From Bradyrhizobium sediminis (lineage in GTDB: Bacteria; Pseudomonadota; Alphaproteobacteria; Rhizobiales; Xanthobacteraceae), in assembly GCF_018736085.1 (NCBI RefSeq), contig NZ_CP076134.1, positions 1,994,501 to 2,058,500 of the forward strand: DNA of 64,000 bases, given 5' to 3'. Within the stretch, counting starts at the first letter, position 1, and the number at the start of each line of letters is the position of its first letter. Positions 1-9,548 of the stretch are shown piece after piece. Made by a program: the position numbers and the translations under genes. The notes under the pieces are model-generated. The model worked only from the letters and a program-made list of their open reading frames with translations, was not told the DNA's origin and did no database searches.

Positions 1-635
1 TGGGCCGGGATCTCAACCACGCGCAACCCGAACAACTCCGCCTTCTGGATAATCTCGAGATGCAAATCCTTGCCGTCGTTAATGAGTTCGAGATGATCGA
101 GCACGTCGCGCGTAAAACCGCGCACAACGCAGGTGACGGTGTGAAATTTGCCCCGCAGCCCGACGCTCAAAACGCGGTTTCCCCAGCGCGACAGCAGGGC
201 CCGTGAAAACGGTACGTTGCTCACGCTGCCGGCGGGGTGATAGGCGGAAGCGAGCGTGATGTCAGCCGCGCCGGTTTTTAGTGGCTCAAGTAGCGCTGGT
301 ATGTGATCCGGCCCGTAGGACAGGTCGGCGTCGAGGCAGATTACGTAGCGTCCCGCGCTATTCTCAAATCCGCTGCGGATCGCCCGGCCGCGACCGCGGT
401 TGCCGTTGTGATGAAGCGTCTTCAGACGTGGGTCGGTTTTCGCGCGTTCATCGATCAACTGGCCCATAGCGTCGGTCGACCCATCATCGATGACGACGAT
501 CTCGTAATCGATGTCAGGTTGGTGCTGCCCCATCCACTGTTCGATTTCCTCGACGTTTCGAAGAATGATCGCCGACTCATTGTATGCCGGAATGATCAGG
601 CTCAACTCAATGTTCCGCCGGTCGGTGTGGTCCAT
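1..635 (-). CDS. Glycosyltransferase family 2, polyprenyl-phosphate type (C-terminus cut by window edge)
   Basis: Reading the minus strand from the ATG at 635 gives an open frame that runs off the left edge, so at least 211 residues are visible and the end is missing. The N-terminus has the GT-A nucleotide-binding pattern SLIIPAYNE, then EIVIVDDGSTD, and the metal-binding DADLSYGPDH segment near residue 95. The layout resembles dolichol-phosphate-mannose/polyprenyl-phosphate glycosyltransferases, which load a sugar onto a lipid carrier at the cytoplasmic membrane. An AGGAC ribosome-binding site lies 6 bases before the ATG. Donor sugar and acceptor cannot be read from the sequence. Confidence 0.85.
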   Translation of the reverse strand, partial: MDHTDRRNIELSLIIPAYNESAIILRNVEEIEQWMGQHQPDIDYEIVVIDDGSTDAMGQLIDERAKTDPRLKTLHHNGNRGRGRAIRSGFENSAGRYVICLDADLSYGPDHIPALLEPLKTGAADITLASAYHPAGSVSNVPFSRALLSRWGNRVLSVGLRGKFHTVTCVVRGFTRDVLDHLELINDGKDLHLEIIQKAELFGLRVVEIPA

Positions 636-834
636 TGTGATGTCCTATCGAAAGAATTGCTGCCTTGGAGGAGCAGATCAGGGATGTCAAGAAGCGGACA
701 CATTGTCGGCATCCGGGAGACGATTCCGGGCTGTCGCGAGTAGGTTCCAAGCCGCGGTGGGCTGGATCGGATGACTGGTGTTGATATCCTTCCGTGACAA
801 TGGCGGCAATGCTGAATGCGTGTGTCCGGCCGCA

Positions 835-2163
835 TCAGGAGATCAGGTCGAGCAGATCGCGGAATCCTTCCTTCCAGCCGTAGTCCTCGGACAGCGTATG
901 GGGGTGCCAGTTCACGCTGCCGATGCCACCGACGGCGCGTAGTTCGTCGATCCAGTATCGCATCGCTGTCTTGCGTTCGCTCGCGGCTATCGATCGATAG
1001 TCGTAGAAGTGGGAGTCCATGAAGACCATCGGAAGCGCATGGATCGGCCGCGCCGCGCCGGCCTCGGCATCCCAGGGCCGAAAGCACAGCGCGGCGCCGT
1101 TCCGGAACGCCGGTCGGTCGTTGAAGCCCAGGGTCGTGTCCAATTGAAGCCCCGCGCGCGATTGCGCGCGCCAAGTATCCGCCCAAGTGAACCGAAGCCA
1201 ATGTTGCCGGCAACGCGTGACCGGCCGTCCGCAGGCGCGTTCGACGGCTTCTCTTTCTCGGCCAATCCGTTCGGGGTCGCTCGAGCTTTGAAACGACGGA
1301 TGGACGCCAATTTGCCATCCGCCCTCCAGCAATCCGCGCCATTGGTCGCGCAGATCGGTTGAGCCGGCGTCGTAACCGGGATCCAGCAGCATGCGCAGCG
1401 GCGACAGCCTGCGCAAGCCTGGCGGGCCGCCATAGACATGGAACGTGCTGCGCAGCCCGGCTTCGGCCTCCATCCTGCGCATCGGCTCGATTGTCTGGTA
1501 GGATGGGGTTGTGGTGAAGAAGCGGATACCGTGCATCGCTTTTTGTCTCGCGCTCCGCCATTCGCCCTTTAGCGCCGATCGCGCCGCGTTGAAGCCGAAG
1601 AATGCGGACTGCTTGAGCCTGATCTCCAGCGTCTTGCGCACGGCATCGACATCGTGAGTCAGATCGATTTCGGATTTCGGGATCGCGCCGAACAATTCAT
1701 GTTCAGGCCGGCTTGCATGGCGCGCCGCGAGTTTGCGGAGCAGCAGCATGTACCGGTTGACCCAGGCGCGCTCGAATAGGCGCGGATCCGTATCGCCGAC
1801 CGCGCCGCTGTAGGAATTTTCCGAGGCCTCACCTTCCTGCGCGCCTGTGAGAAACATGAAGGCTGCGGCAAACCAGTTACAGCGGTCGAACGCCGGGCCA
1901 TCGCCCGAAGCGATCGCCGCCCGGTCAACCAATAGCGCCGCTGGAGCGCCGACGCCGGCCTCGACCGCCCATAATGGAAGCTCGACCATCTCGCAGCGGC
2001 GCGATGCGGTCCAACTCGTCGGTTGTTGCGGAAGAGCAGCCACCAACTCGCCGCGACCGTCAGGCCAGTAGCGTTCGCCGCAAGCGACGACCCAATTTAT
2101 TCTGGCTTCATGACCGTCATCGACGATGCTGTTGGTGCGCGCTTCGGCTGGCGTCGAATGCAT
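835..2163 (-). CDS. Polysaccharide deacetylase-like protein (NodB-homology fold)
   Basis: This 442-residue cytoplasmic-looking protein has no signal peptide. An unrecognised N-terminal domain of about 165 residues precedes a segment starting with LTHDVD (about residue 170), the metal-binding Asp motif of NodB-fold deacetylases. Later segments GVHPSFQS and VNWHPH fit the remaining metal and active-site histidines of that fold. The family removes N- or O-acetyl groups from glycans or their precursors; the substrate here is unknown. It is divergent from the membrane-protein gene at 2220, with only 56 bases between them, so the two starts share one promoter region. Confidence 0.7.
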   Translation of the reverse strand: MHSTPAEARTNSIVDDGHEARINWVVACGERYWPDGRGELVAALPQQPTSWTASRRCEMVELPLWAVEAGVGAPAALLVDRAAIASGDGPAFDRCNWFAAAFMFLTGAQEGEASENSYSGAVGDTDPRLFERAWVNRYMLLLRKLAARHASRPEHELFGAIPKSEIDLTHDVDAVRKTLEIRLKQSAFFGFNAARSALKGEWRSARQKAMHGIRFFTTTPSYQTIEPMRRMEAEAGLRSTFHVYGGPPGLRRLSPLRMLLDPGYDAGSTDLRDQWRGLLEGGWQIGVHPSFQSSSDPERIGREREAVERACGRPVTRCRQHWLRFTWADTWRAQSRAGLQLDTTLGFNDRPAFRNGAALCFRPWDAEAGAARPIHALPMVFMDSHFYDYRSIAASERKTAMRYWIDELRAVGGIGSVNWHPHTLSEDYGWKEGFRDLLDLIS

Positions 2164-2219
2164 TGTCGAATGGCTTTACTGACTGTAATAGGGATCAAGA
2201 TCGATCGGGAATTGCATCA

Positions 2220-4178
2220 TTGTCCTATCTTGGCATCAACCGAAAGCAATGGTTTTCAACGAACCTCGAAGCCGGAGTCGGTTTCGTTGTCCTTGTCGCG
2301 GTTGCCGTGGCATTGTGGTGGTGGGTCACGCGGAATCTAGACCTGCGAATGGCCTGGTCAGGTTTCTCGCCTGCGTATTTCTTGGCATTTGAACGTCATC
2401 CGGAATGGTTTGCAAGTAATTTTCCGAGCGGGGCAGAGGAATTTACGAAATCTGCGCAAATGTTGTTGTACCTACCTGCAGACAGTCTCGGAATTCCGCC
2501 GATGATGATGATGCGAATCCTGATCGGCACCGAGATTGTAATGCTTGCCGGCGCGGCAATTTGGGCGAGCTGGATGATTGATGACAAAGTCGGTTGGACT
2601 GTCGCAGTCCTGACGCCAGTTTTTCTAATTGCTGGTGGCCTTGTGCAGCCGGACTTTGGGCGCTGGGGTCATCCGTATTACGGATGGAGTTACAACGCGG
2701 CCTATGCGTGCATTCTGGTGGGCGTCGTTGCGACCGTGCGACACCGAATGATCTTGGCGGCGCTCAGTCTTTCGCTTTGTGTGTGGATTCACGTCACCCT
2801 CGGCGCGTTCGGAATCATCTTCGCGACCGCCGCCTTGTTGGCCGATTGGCGGAGATATCGCCTGCGCGATCTTGTCGTGGCGGGAGCGATCGGCGCGGCG
2901 CTGTCGGGCGCCTGGCTCGTATATTTGACGCGAACGAGCAGCATCGGCGGTGGCGGAATTCCCGACGACATCTACGTCGCGATTGTTCGGGTGATGAGCG
3001 TCCACTGGTTTCCGTTCGACCTTGGGCTTTTCTGGGAGCGACAATGGGAAGTCCTTATTCCCTTCCTGTCGGTCATGATTCTGTTTGTCGCCTATCTGCC
3101 CTCCCGCGAGGGAGAGATTGTTGGCATAGCGCGGCAGATCGGGGTGGGTTGCCTCGCCATGCTTGTATTGACGGTCGCTGGTGTGCTGGCATCGCGTTAT
3201 CTGCCTCAACCGTTCCTACTTAAGCTCGCCCTGCAGCGGTCCAGCAGCCTTATTTTGATATTCTCTCTGTTCTTTATCGTGCCCGGTCTCTGGCGTGACG
3301 CGACGGTTCATCACAGCTTACTGCGCGCGGCATTGGCCGCACTAGCCCTGTTCGCGCCGTTCCTCGTCCCCGCGGGGGTTCCCCTGGCCCTGGCGGTGCT
3401 GCTGGGCGGTTTGGTTCTGGCCGAAGAAGTTAGGATGCGCGGCTGGACCCACTATGCACTCGCCCTTCTGGGGCTGTTGACGCTCAGTGTAGGCGCCGCG
3501 ATCTTCTATTTTGCTGCCGGGCTCGCTCCCGGTTGGAGGCATTCCGCTTATACCGGGATCGACGTGATCGTGACAACAGCAGGAGGCGCTGTTGTTGCCG
3601 GATTGTTCATCGCGATAGTATTGCGTCGACGGGTGCCCGTGCAAATCATTTTGTTGCCTGGCATTGCGATCGCTGCCGTGACGTGGGGCAAAGTACTTGA
3701 TGAATACCAGGATCCAGTGCTGCGGGCGAGAGCCGAGGACTATATGGCGGCCCAGCAATGGGCCCACGACAATACTTCGGTTGGAACTCTCTTCATGCCG
3801 GATCCAGCACATTTCTACGGCTGGCGCGAAGTATCGCTGCGGCCGTCTTTCGGCAATCTGCGTGAATGGATGTACACCAGCTGGCTGTATAACACCCAAA
3901 AGCCAGTATTCGACCTCGGGGTAGCTCGTCTGCGCTCGTTGGGGCTGGAGATCGGCTCATACCTTCAAACCAGCGACCCACAAGCTGACGCATCGCGTCT
4001 CGTGAACGATGTTCGACAGGCATACTATTCCCTTACTGAGAACGACCTAGTGCGAATGCAGAAGGAATTTCACATTGGGTACTTCGTGTTCGAGAAGAAT
4101 CGACGCTCGGACATCCCGCTTCATATTGTTTACGAGAATGCGAATTTCTTGATCGGCACAACCCGCGAAAGCAGATAG
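2220..4178 (+). CDS. Polytopic membrane protein, GT-C-like, function unknown
   Basis: Roughly 650 residues. About a dozen hydrophobic helices span residues 15-490, followed by a soluble tail of about 150 residues. The tail begins with a stretch like WAHDNTSVGTLFMPDP, which resembles the extracytoplasmic C-terminal domain of GT-C type lipid-linked-sugar glycosyltransferases; this is a resemblance, not a motif match. The open frame extends upstream to 1974, but that part overlaps the opposite-strand deacetylase gene and is not hydrophobic. I therefore chose the TTG at 2220, which has a GGGA element about 10 bases upstream. The first in-frame ATG (2349) would remove the first helix. Probably acts in glycan assembly. 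Confidence 0.6.
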   Translation: MSYLGINRKQWFSTNLEAGVGFVVLVAVAVALWWWVTRNLDLRMAWSGFSPAYFLAFERHPEWFASNFPSGAEEFTKSAQMLLYLPADSLGIPPMMMMRILIGTEIVMLAGAAIWASWMIDDKVGWTVAVLTPVFLIAGGLVQPDFGRWGHPYYGWSYNAAYACILVGVVATVRHRMILAALSLSLCVWIHVTLGAFGIIFATAALLADWRRYRLRDLVVAGAIGAALSGAWLVYLTRTSSIGGGGIPDDIYVAIVRVMSVHWFPFDLGLFWERQWEVLIPFLSVMILFVAYLPSREGEIVGIARQIGVGCLAMLVLTVAGVLASRYLPQPFLLKLALQRSSSLILIFSLFFIVPGLWRDATVHHSLLRAALAALALFAPFLVPAGVPLALAVLLGGLVLAEEVRMRGWTHYALALLGLLTLSVGAAIFYFAAGLAPGWRHSAYTGIDVIVTTAGGAVVAGLFIAIVLRRRVPVQIILLPGIAIAAVTWGKVLDEYQDPVLRARAEDYMAAQQWAHDNTSVGTLFMPDPAHFYGWREVSLRPSFGNLREWMYTSWLYNTQKPVFDLGVARLRSLGLEIGSYLQTSDPQADASRLVNDVRQAYYSLTENDLVRMQKEFHIGYFVFEKNRRSDIPLHIVYENANFLIGTTRESR

Positions 4179-4299
4179 CTGAGCCTGCCATCTTGGCGAC
4201 GACCGCAAACGAAACACATATCGCGCTGTTTGGTACAGAGAATTTGACACGTGACAATTCGGACTGTTCAAATCTCCAGGATTATCCTTCAGCATCCAT

Positions 4300-5967
4300 T
4301 TAGCCGATTTTTGTGAATATCCTGCGCCCGTCCAGCACATCGAGGGACACGGGTTCAAGCCAGAGCTGCGCGCCCTCAATCTCTTGCTGCTGAAAATAGC
4401 GCGAGCTTGCCATGTGATTGGCGATCGTGCGGCGACAGCGGTACAGGCGCGCACCGTTGGCGCGCGCGGATAGGCCGGGGCCGGCGATCAGGCGGTCGAC
4501 GATGGTCACGCCACCGTCGGCGATCACGACCTGACGGTCGAGGCGCAACGGCAGCAGCCTGTGCCCGGAAATCAGGCGACGGACCACGACTTTGCGGAAG
4601 AGGTCGCCGATCCATTGCGATCGCAGAACCGTCAAGTTGAGTATTCTCAGAACGATCATTTTGAACGGGGTGAGGTCCTCATGCAGGGCCTGCTCGAAAG
4701 TGGCCTCCAGCCTCAGTCGATCGGGGGCCAGCTCGATCAAGCGGCCTGCGTCGGCACGCCGCACCAGCCAACGTGTGTCGTCCCCAAAGTGGAGGAGATA
4801 GCCGGAATTCTCAAAGGCTAGGTTCCACGAAAGGTCCGTGGCCTGCCGGTGCAGAACGACAACGCCGCCCAGCCTGGATGCGATCGTCAGGGCCTGCCGC
4901 CGACCATCGGCGGGCGTCACGACGCGGCGATGCAGACCGGCGTCGGCAAAATCGAAATTGCTGCTGTCCGCGGCAAGGGCGACAGCCGGCGCTTGCTGTG
5001 ATGCACGGCGCGCTTCGCGAATTGCGGCAGCCTCGAATGCGTCTTCGGCGATGCGGATACCGTTCTCAAAATCGATTTCGGACGGACGCGGCGTTTTGCC
5101 CGTCAGCCAGCCATCGTGGATCCGCTCCGCGAGCGTAGTGAATTCCGGCTGGCGCGCCGCGAGACGTTCGAAGGCGGACGGATAGACAAGTGCGGTCGAG
5201 CGCACTCCGAGCATCGGATGTAATGCGTTGTCCGGCGTCATCATGGCTTCGACGAAACACGCAGCCTTTCCGCAGACGCCCCAGAGCTCTTCATCGCCGG
5301 TAAGTTCGGCAATCCGCGTCAGGAATGACAGCAGTCGCGTCTGGTATCCCGCATCCGCGCCGTCATACTCGCGGAACCATCCCTCCCGCTCATTGAATAG
5401 CGCGAGCGTCCGATCGAGGTAGCTACGACCGAACCGCGTTGCGGCGGCATCGTTGAACGTGTGACCATAGTTAATCAGTTCCCAGGCGTACCCGGCAAAA
5501 TGATTGGCAATCTCACCGTGCGTTTCGTCAGATTTGAGTGTGTAGGCGGCGCCCCTGTGAATAACAGTTTCCAGCCGAATTCGTGTCTCAGTATTGAGGT
5601 GGAACGAGCGCCAAAGCCAGATCAGTGGCGTCAACAAATCATGCACAACGCCCGGGGTTCTTTCGAAAGGATAGACTTGATCGAAGCTGCCATCGCGATG
5701 CTGAATGCGCTCCAGGTAGCCGACGAAGCCGTCGAGAAGCCCGGGTAAACTAGCCGTCTGCCCAGTCTCTTCAGCAAGTCGCACACAGAGCGTCACGCCT
5801 GCTTGAAGTGTCGCATCCGCAAAGTCTTTCTTCTTCCAGCCCCAGTACTGGCGATCAAAACAACCAAATGACGGAGAGGCGGCTTCGCGCTGCCAATAGG
5901 AATAGGCGATTCGCGCCGCGCGGAGTGCTTCGGTGCGATAGGAATTAGTCAAATGCATTCTCCACAA
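4300..5967 (-). CDS. Alpha/alpha-toroid heparinase/alginate-lyase-like protein
   Basis: About 552-555 residues with no signal peptide. The first 330 residues are helix-rich with repeated aromatic motifs (FDRQYWGWKKKDF, HFAGYAWELINYGH), as in (alpha/alpha) toroid enzymes. The last 200 residues are strand-rich, like the beta-sandwich of heparinase II/III-type lyases. I cannot identify the catalytic residues with confidence, so activity is open. It is the last gene of a minus-strand operon after the FemAB-like and aminotransferase genes. The start overlaps the upstream gene's stop by 23 bases if the ATG at 5967 is used, or 14 bases from the ATG at 5958; the overlap implies translational coupling. 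Without an export signal it may act on a cytoplasmic precursor rather than on finished polymer. Confidence 0.6.
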   Translation of the reverse strand: MWRMHLTNSYRTEALRAARIAYSYWQREAASPSFGCFDRQYWGWKKKDFADATLQAGVTLCVRLAEETGQTASLPGLLDGFVGYLERIQHRDGSFDQVYPFERTPGVVHDLLTPLIWLWRSFHLNTETRIRLETVIHRGAAYTLKSDETHGEIANHFAGYAWELINYGHTFNDAAATRFGRSYLDRTLALFNEREGWFREYDGADAGYQTRLLSFLTRIAELTGDEELWGVCGKAACFVEAMMTPDNALHPMLGVRSTALVYPSAFERLAARQPEFTTLAERIHDGWLTGKTPRPSEIDFENGIRIAEDAFEAAAIREARRASQQAPAVALAADSSNFDFADAGLHRRVVTPADGRRQALTIASRLGGVVVLHRQATDLSWNLAFENSGYLLHFGDDTRWLVRRADAGRLIELAPDRLRLEATFEQALHEDLTPFKMIVLRILNLTVLRSQWIGDLFRKVVVRRLISGHRLLPLRLDRQVVIADGGVTIVDRLIAGPGLSARANGARLYRCRRTIANHMASSRYFQQQEIEGAQLWLEPVSLDVLDGRRIFTKIG

Positions 5968-7144
5968 TATTAGAGAAGTCTCTGAACGAGTCGTCGTTCA
6001 TGCGACCCAGGAACGGCAGCCGAATGGCGTCGGAGAGGAAGCGTTTGGTGTTAGGCAGTCCGTCGCTGGACGGTACCACCGACATCGCGTCGTTAGGCAG
6101 ATAGGTTTCGGGCAAAGGCTCGCCGGCCGGCAGGGCGTCGATGCCGGCGTCCCTCAGGGTCGATAGAATGCGCCCGCGTCGATCCTGATCGACAAGACGC
6201 ACAATCTGTCGCAAATGCATCTGGATTGCGCTGCCGAAGAGTTCTTCCTGTCTGCAGTGTCGTGAGATGGCGGGCTGTTCATGAATAGATACCGCCCGGC
6301 GGCTCCCCAGCTCAATTTCGGTTGCAAAACGGGACAGTCGTTCAGCGTAGGCATTGAAGATCTGATCTGGCAGTCGTTTGCTAATCAATGCCGCTTCGAT
6401 TGAGCGGTCTGACTTGTCAGCTTCGGTTGCCAGGTCAATCGCAGGAATCAGATGCCGATATATACCGAGCTTGAGCGCGAGCTGTAGCGCAAGGGCGGCG
6501 GGAAGCTCAGCGAATGTAGTAAGAGGCAGATTGTTGTTGGCGGAGTCGAACTGTACCTCCGTTTCCCGGACCGCGAGCAAGCCGCCGCCTATGTCGACAC
6601 CTTTGCCTTGGCCGAAGCTGAAGACAGCCGCGTCCGCGCGAGCCATTAGTCGGGGCAGCCGCGGCGCAAGGGTGGTGCCTTGTGCAAGGTCGAGAAAGAC
6701 GGCAATCCCCTTGAGCCGTTGGGCGACCTCATCGAGCTTCATTGGCAAGTAGCCATAGATTGGTGCAATGATAATGGCCGCGACGGAGTCCGTGTGCCTC
6801 AGGTCACAAAGGGCAGACAATATCTGGTCTTCTCCAGGCATGGGGGCCCCCTCGTCGACGTCGATGAAGACCGGGTGGAAGCCTAGCCTGAGCAATATTT
6901 TCGGGACCAACGGGCAGATCTGGGCTGATAGCAACACCGATCGCCGCGCATCTTTTACGGCGAGTTCGCGAAAATAGGCGGTAATTCCGACGCGCGCGCG
7001 CGCGACAGGAACAATCTGTCGCCATTCCTCGACACCCAGACGGACAAGAACCTTTTTATATGCTGCGGCGGTATCGACCCTCGTCAGGGCGGCGAATCGC
7101 GCGTGAAGATCGATTGCGGGTAAGTAGCGAGGAAATGTTTTCAC
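5945..7144 (-). CDS. DegT/DnrJ/EryC1-like PLP aminotransferase (atypical)
   Basis: About 399 residues of the sugar-aminotransferase fold. FLDLAQGTTL matches the PLP-ring-stacking Asp region (normally ED-A-Q), and VFSFGQGKGVDIGGG carries the likely PLP-binding lysine in its usual place before a glycine-rich stretch. The rest of the protein is divergent from the two standard DegT proteins at 20519 and 27649. The frame is open to 7240, but that extension overlaps the FemAB-like gene. The GTG at 7144 lies 11 bases after that gene's stop and has GAGG 8 bases before it, so I chose it. Possible role: amination of a nucleotide-linked keto-sugar, or of a small donor for the neighbouring FemAB-like enzyme. 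Confidence 0.7.
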   Translation of the reverse strand: MKTFPRYLPAIDLHARFAALTRVDTAAAYKKVLVRLGVEEWRQIVPVARARVGITAYFRELAVKDARRSVLLSAQICPLVPKILLRLGFHPVFIDVDEGAPMPGEDQILSALCDLRHTDSVAAIIIAPIYGYLPMKLDEVAQRLKGIAVFLDLAQGTTLAPRLPRLMARADAAVFSFGQGKGVDIGGGLLAVRETEVQFDSANNNLPLTTFAELPAALALQLALKLGIYRHLIPAIDLATEADKSDRSIEAALISKRLPDQIFNAYAERLSRFATEIELGSRRAVSIHEQPAISRHCRQEELFGSAIQMHLRQIVRLVDQDRRGRILSTLRDAGIDALPAGEPLPETYLPNDAMSVVPSSDGLPNTKRFLSDAIRLPFLGRMNDDSFRDFSNIVENAFD

Positions 7145-7154
7145 TGCATTTGCC

Positions 7155-8273
7155 TCAGCCGAAATATCGAACCAGCGGAGCAAGCGTTGCCCGGGCGATC
7201 GGTAGCGGCAGCCTGCGGGTGATGCTGCGAACCAACTCAAATCGGCCGGCAGAGCTGTCGATCATCTCAGGCGCCTGCTCGCCGACATAGTAGCGCGGTA
7301 TGGTGGTCTGCTCCGCGAGCCATTTGCGCTTGAAGAAGAGAAGTCCGGACTGACTGGGCGAGTCGGCGCCGAAGTCGAAACGCCGGCAGCCTTCCTCGAT
7401 GAGTCTGCACATGACGCGGAACAGCATTAGATCATTGGGTCGGGCATGGCGATTGATCGGAAGCGAAACCGAATAGGCATAGATCGCGGTGTCGCGGTCC
7501 ATCAAGACGATGCAGCCGGCGATGACCGAGCCGCTGGCGTCGTTGACCTGAAAAAGCCGAGCAAGCCGTCGGGGCCCTAAGTCCGCGAACAGTTTCTCGA
7601 AAAAGGGGCGCGGAAAAGGTGGAAGGCCAAGACCTTTTTGCGAGCTTTGGTGAAGACGGTACCAGCTTGTAATCGCTGCTGATGTGATGTCGGTCTCGAC
7701 CACTTGAAGCCCGGCCCGCTCGGCCTGCCGGATCATATTGCGGGTCTTGTCGCCAACGGCCTTGAGCAGCTTCGTCTTGCTCAAGCCGGCAAGCGAGGTC
7801 ACGCTGTGCATCCAGTGATCGGCCCGTATCAGGCCGGTGCCGACAATGACAGGTTCGGGGTAGGGCACAATCGTTTTAAATTCAATATGGCTGGCGCCGA
7901 TGTCAATTTTAAGACGCTTTGCTTCATCAAGAAGAGCGGTGAACGTCGCGGGGTCGTCGAACAAGGGCCCACCTCGATCGCGAAAAGGCACGGATACCAG
8001 GCGAGGACGACCAAACATGGCCGGAACACGGTAAAGTGGGAATATGCCTCGAATCCGGCCCAATCTGTCTTCTGCGACGAGGAAATAGGACCGGTAGCCG
8101 AGTGCCAATCTGAAGATCTCGCGCCAAGCGATATCATGGTAGATCGTCGCAGCAGGTGCGGTTGCAACATAAGCCTGCCATCGGGCCACCTCATCCGGCG
8201 TTTCGCCCAGGATCCGCACAATTAACGCGGGGGTCGATTCGGCGGGCATTTCGATAGGCGACAGGTGGTCCAT
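7155..8273 (-). CDS. FemAB-like GNAT-fold acyl/aminoacyltransferase
   Basis: A 372-residue protein with two tandem GNAT-like halves, as in FemAB and Methicillin_resistance-family proteins. YHDIAWREIF near residue 35 and FDFGADSPSQSGLLFFKRKW near residue 320 are typical of the family. Members transfer amino acids (from aminoacyl-tRNA) or acyl groups to peptidoglycan precursors or to exopolysaccharide. An 818-residue reading is possible in this frame, but its first half runs antisense to the radical SAM gene. The ATG at 8273 has GAGAG about 6 bases upstream and leaves a 96-base divergent promoter region. First gene of the operon with the aminotransferase and toroid genes; the substrate is unknown. 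Confidence 0.75.
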   Translation of the reverse strand: MDHLSPIEMPAESTPALIVRILGETPDEVARWQAYVATAPAATIYHDIAWREIFRLALGYRSYFLVAEDRLGRIRGIFPLYRVPAMFGRPRLVSVPFRDRGGPLFDDPATFTALLDEAKRLKIDIGASHIEFKTIVPYPEPVIVGTGLIRADHWMHSVTSLAGLSKTKLLKAVGDKTRNMIRQAERAGLQVVETDITSAAITSWYRLHQSSQKGLGLPPFPRPFFEKLFADLGPRRLARLFQVNDASGSVIAGCIVLMDRDTAIYAYSVSLPINRHARPNDLMLFRVMCRLIEEGCRRFDFGADSPSQSGLLFFKRKWLAEQTTIPRYYVGEQAPEMIDSSAGRFELVRSITRRLPLPIARATLAPLVRYFG

Positions 8274-8369
8274 GGGATCTCTCGGCCGGAACCAGGGGAG
8301 GATGGCAGCCAGCGTTGTGGGGTCGACTTTCGCCAGCAGGGCTTGTAGACCAGCGCCCTTGGCGGAACA

Positions 8370-9521
8370 ATGGTAGGTTCGATGCTGTATGAAATTAAGA
8401 AGGCGGTGCAAGCTTTTAAGCGCCCCGGGATTGACACCACGCCTTGGAAAATGGTGCGCAATGTGGCGCCCTATTACCTGCCAGGCGACCTCAACGTGTC
8501 CGCGCCGCTCACCCTGTATTGGTCGATCAACAGCGTCTGCAATTTGCGCTGCAAGATGTGCGACGTCGGTATGATGAATACTGAGGGCATGTTCTTCAAG
8601 AATCTGCGCATCGACAAGAAGCTGCACGAGATTGATCTCGACGTGTTCAAGCGCGTGATCGACGAGGTTCACGGCGACAGGCCGTTCATCGCCATCAATT
8701 CGACCGAGCCGCTGATGTACAAGCCGCTCGCTCTTGCAGTCGAGCATTGCACGCGGCGCGGGCTTAAGACCGGGGTGACAACAGGGGCTTATGCGCTCGC
8801 CAAGCAGGCCGATGCGTTGGCGGAGGCGGGGCTCAGCCGCCTTAGCGTCAGTATGGACGGGCCGCCCGACGTCCACAATCACATCCGCGGCCGCAAGGAC
8901 AGCTTCGAGCAGGCCTATGCCGGCGTTGAGGCGTTCGATCATGCCTGCCGGCGGCTCGGCCGCAAGGCGGAAATATACATCAACTGCACCATCACCAACA
9001 TGAACCACAATCGCCTCGTCGACTTCTATGAGGCGATCCGGCCGCTTCCCGCGACCAATGTGAACTTCAATTACATGTGGTTCATCGATCCTGCGACGGC
9101 GGCGGAGCACAATGCCCTTTATGGCGACCGCTTCGAGGTGTCGGCGAGTTGCTACAGCGAGTGGATCGATCCTCTTGCCGTCGATATCGATGCCCTCGCC
9201 GACCAGATCGACCAGCTCAAGAACCAGCCCAGGGTGCACTTCTCTCCCATCTTCAGCCGCGAAGAGCTCAAGAGGTATTTCCACAAGCCGAACGAATTCG
9301 TGAATCCCGCCGGCAAGTGTCTGGCGACATGGTTCTTTCTCCAGGTGCTCGCCGACGGAAATGTCATTGTCTACACGCGCTGTCACACCAGGCCGATGGG
9401 CAATGTCAATACGCAGTCGATCGCGGAGATATGGAACGGCCCCGAGGTGAAACGATGGCGCTCCTTCATTCGTGACGTGGGGAAGATGCCGATGTGTAAG
9501 CGCTGCGATCTCGTTTACTGA
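8370..9521 (+). CDS. Radical SAM/SPASM-domain protein
   Basis: 383 residues. CNLRCKMC near residue 55 is the CxxxCxxC motif that binds the SAM-cleaving 4Fe-4S cluster. A TIM-barrel region follows, and a C-terminal SPASM-type region has cysteines in GKCLATW, TRCH and CKRCD, suggesting one further auxiliary cluster. The GNVNTQSIAEIWNG segment is typical of SPASM proteins that modify peptides or sugars, or act as dehydrogenases. The start could also be the ATG at 8382. It is the first gene of a plus-strand operon with two SAM-dependent methyltransferases, divergent from the FemAB-like gene. A cytoplasmic role in making an unusual glycan substituent is inferred from context only. Confidence 0.85.
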   Translation: MVGSMLYEIKKAVQAFKRPGIDTTPWKMVRNVAPYYLPGDLNVSAPLTLYWSINSVCNLRCKMCDVGMMNTEGMFFKNLRIDKKLHEIDLDVFKRVIDEVHGDRPFIAINSTEPLMYKPLALAVEHCTRRGLKTGVTTGAYALAKQADALAEAGLSRLSVSMDGPPDVHNHIRGRKDSFEQAYAGVEAFDHACRRLGRKAEIYINCTITNMNHNRLVDFYEAIRPLPATNVNFNYMWFIDPATAAEHNALYGDRFEVSASCYSEWIDPLAVDIDALADQIDQLKNQPRVHFSPIFSREELKRYFHKPNEFVNPAGKCLATWFFLQVLADGNVIVYTRCHTRPMGNVNTQSIAEIWNGPEVKRWRSFIRDVGKMPMCKRCDLVY

Positions 9522-9548
9522 GCAGTGCAGCGTGCTGGCGGTGGCGCA

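Noticed and set aside
602..1561. 319-residue minus-strand reading frame across the GT2 and deacetylase genes
   Set aside because: It is Arg-rich, low in family-like sequence and overlaps the better-supported deacetylase frame at 835-2163.
6995..7012. CG-dinucleotide repeat resembling a regulatory or Z-DNA tract
   Set aside because: It lies within the coding sequence of the aminotransferase and is explained by Arg/Ala codons.
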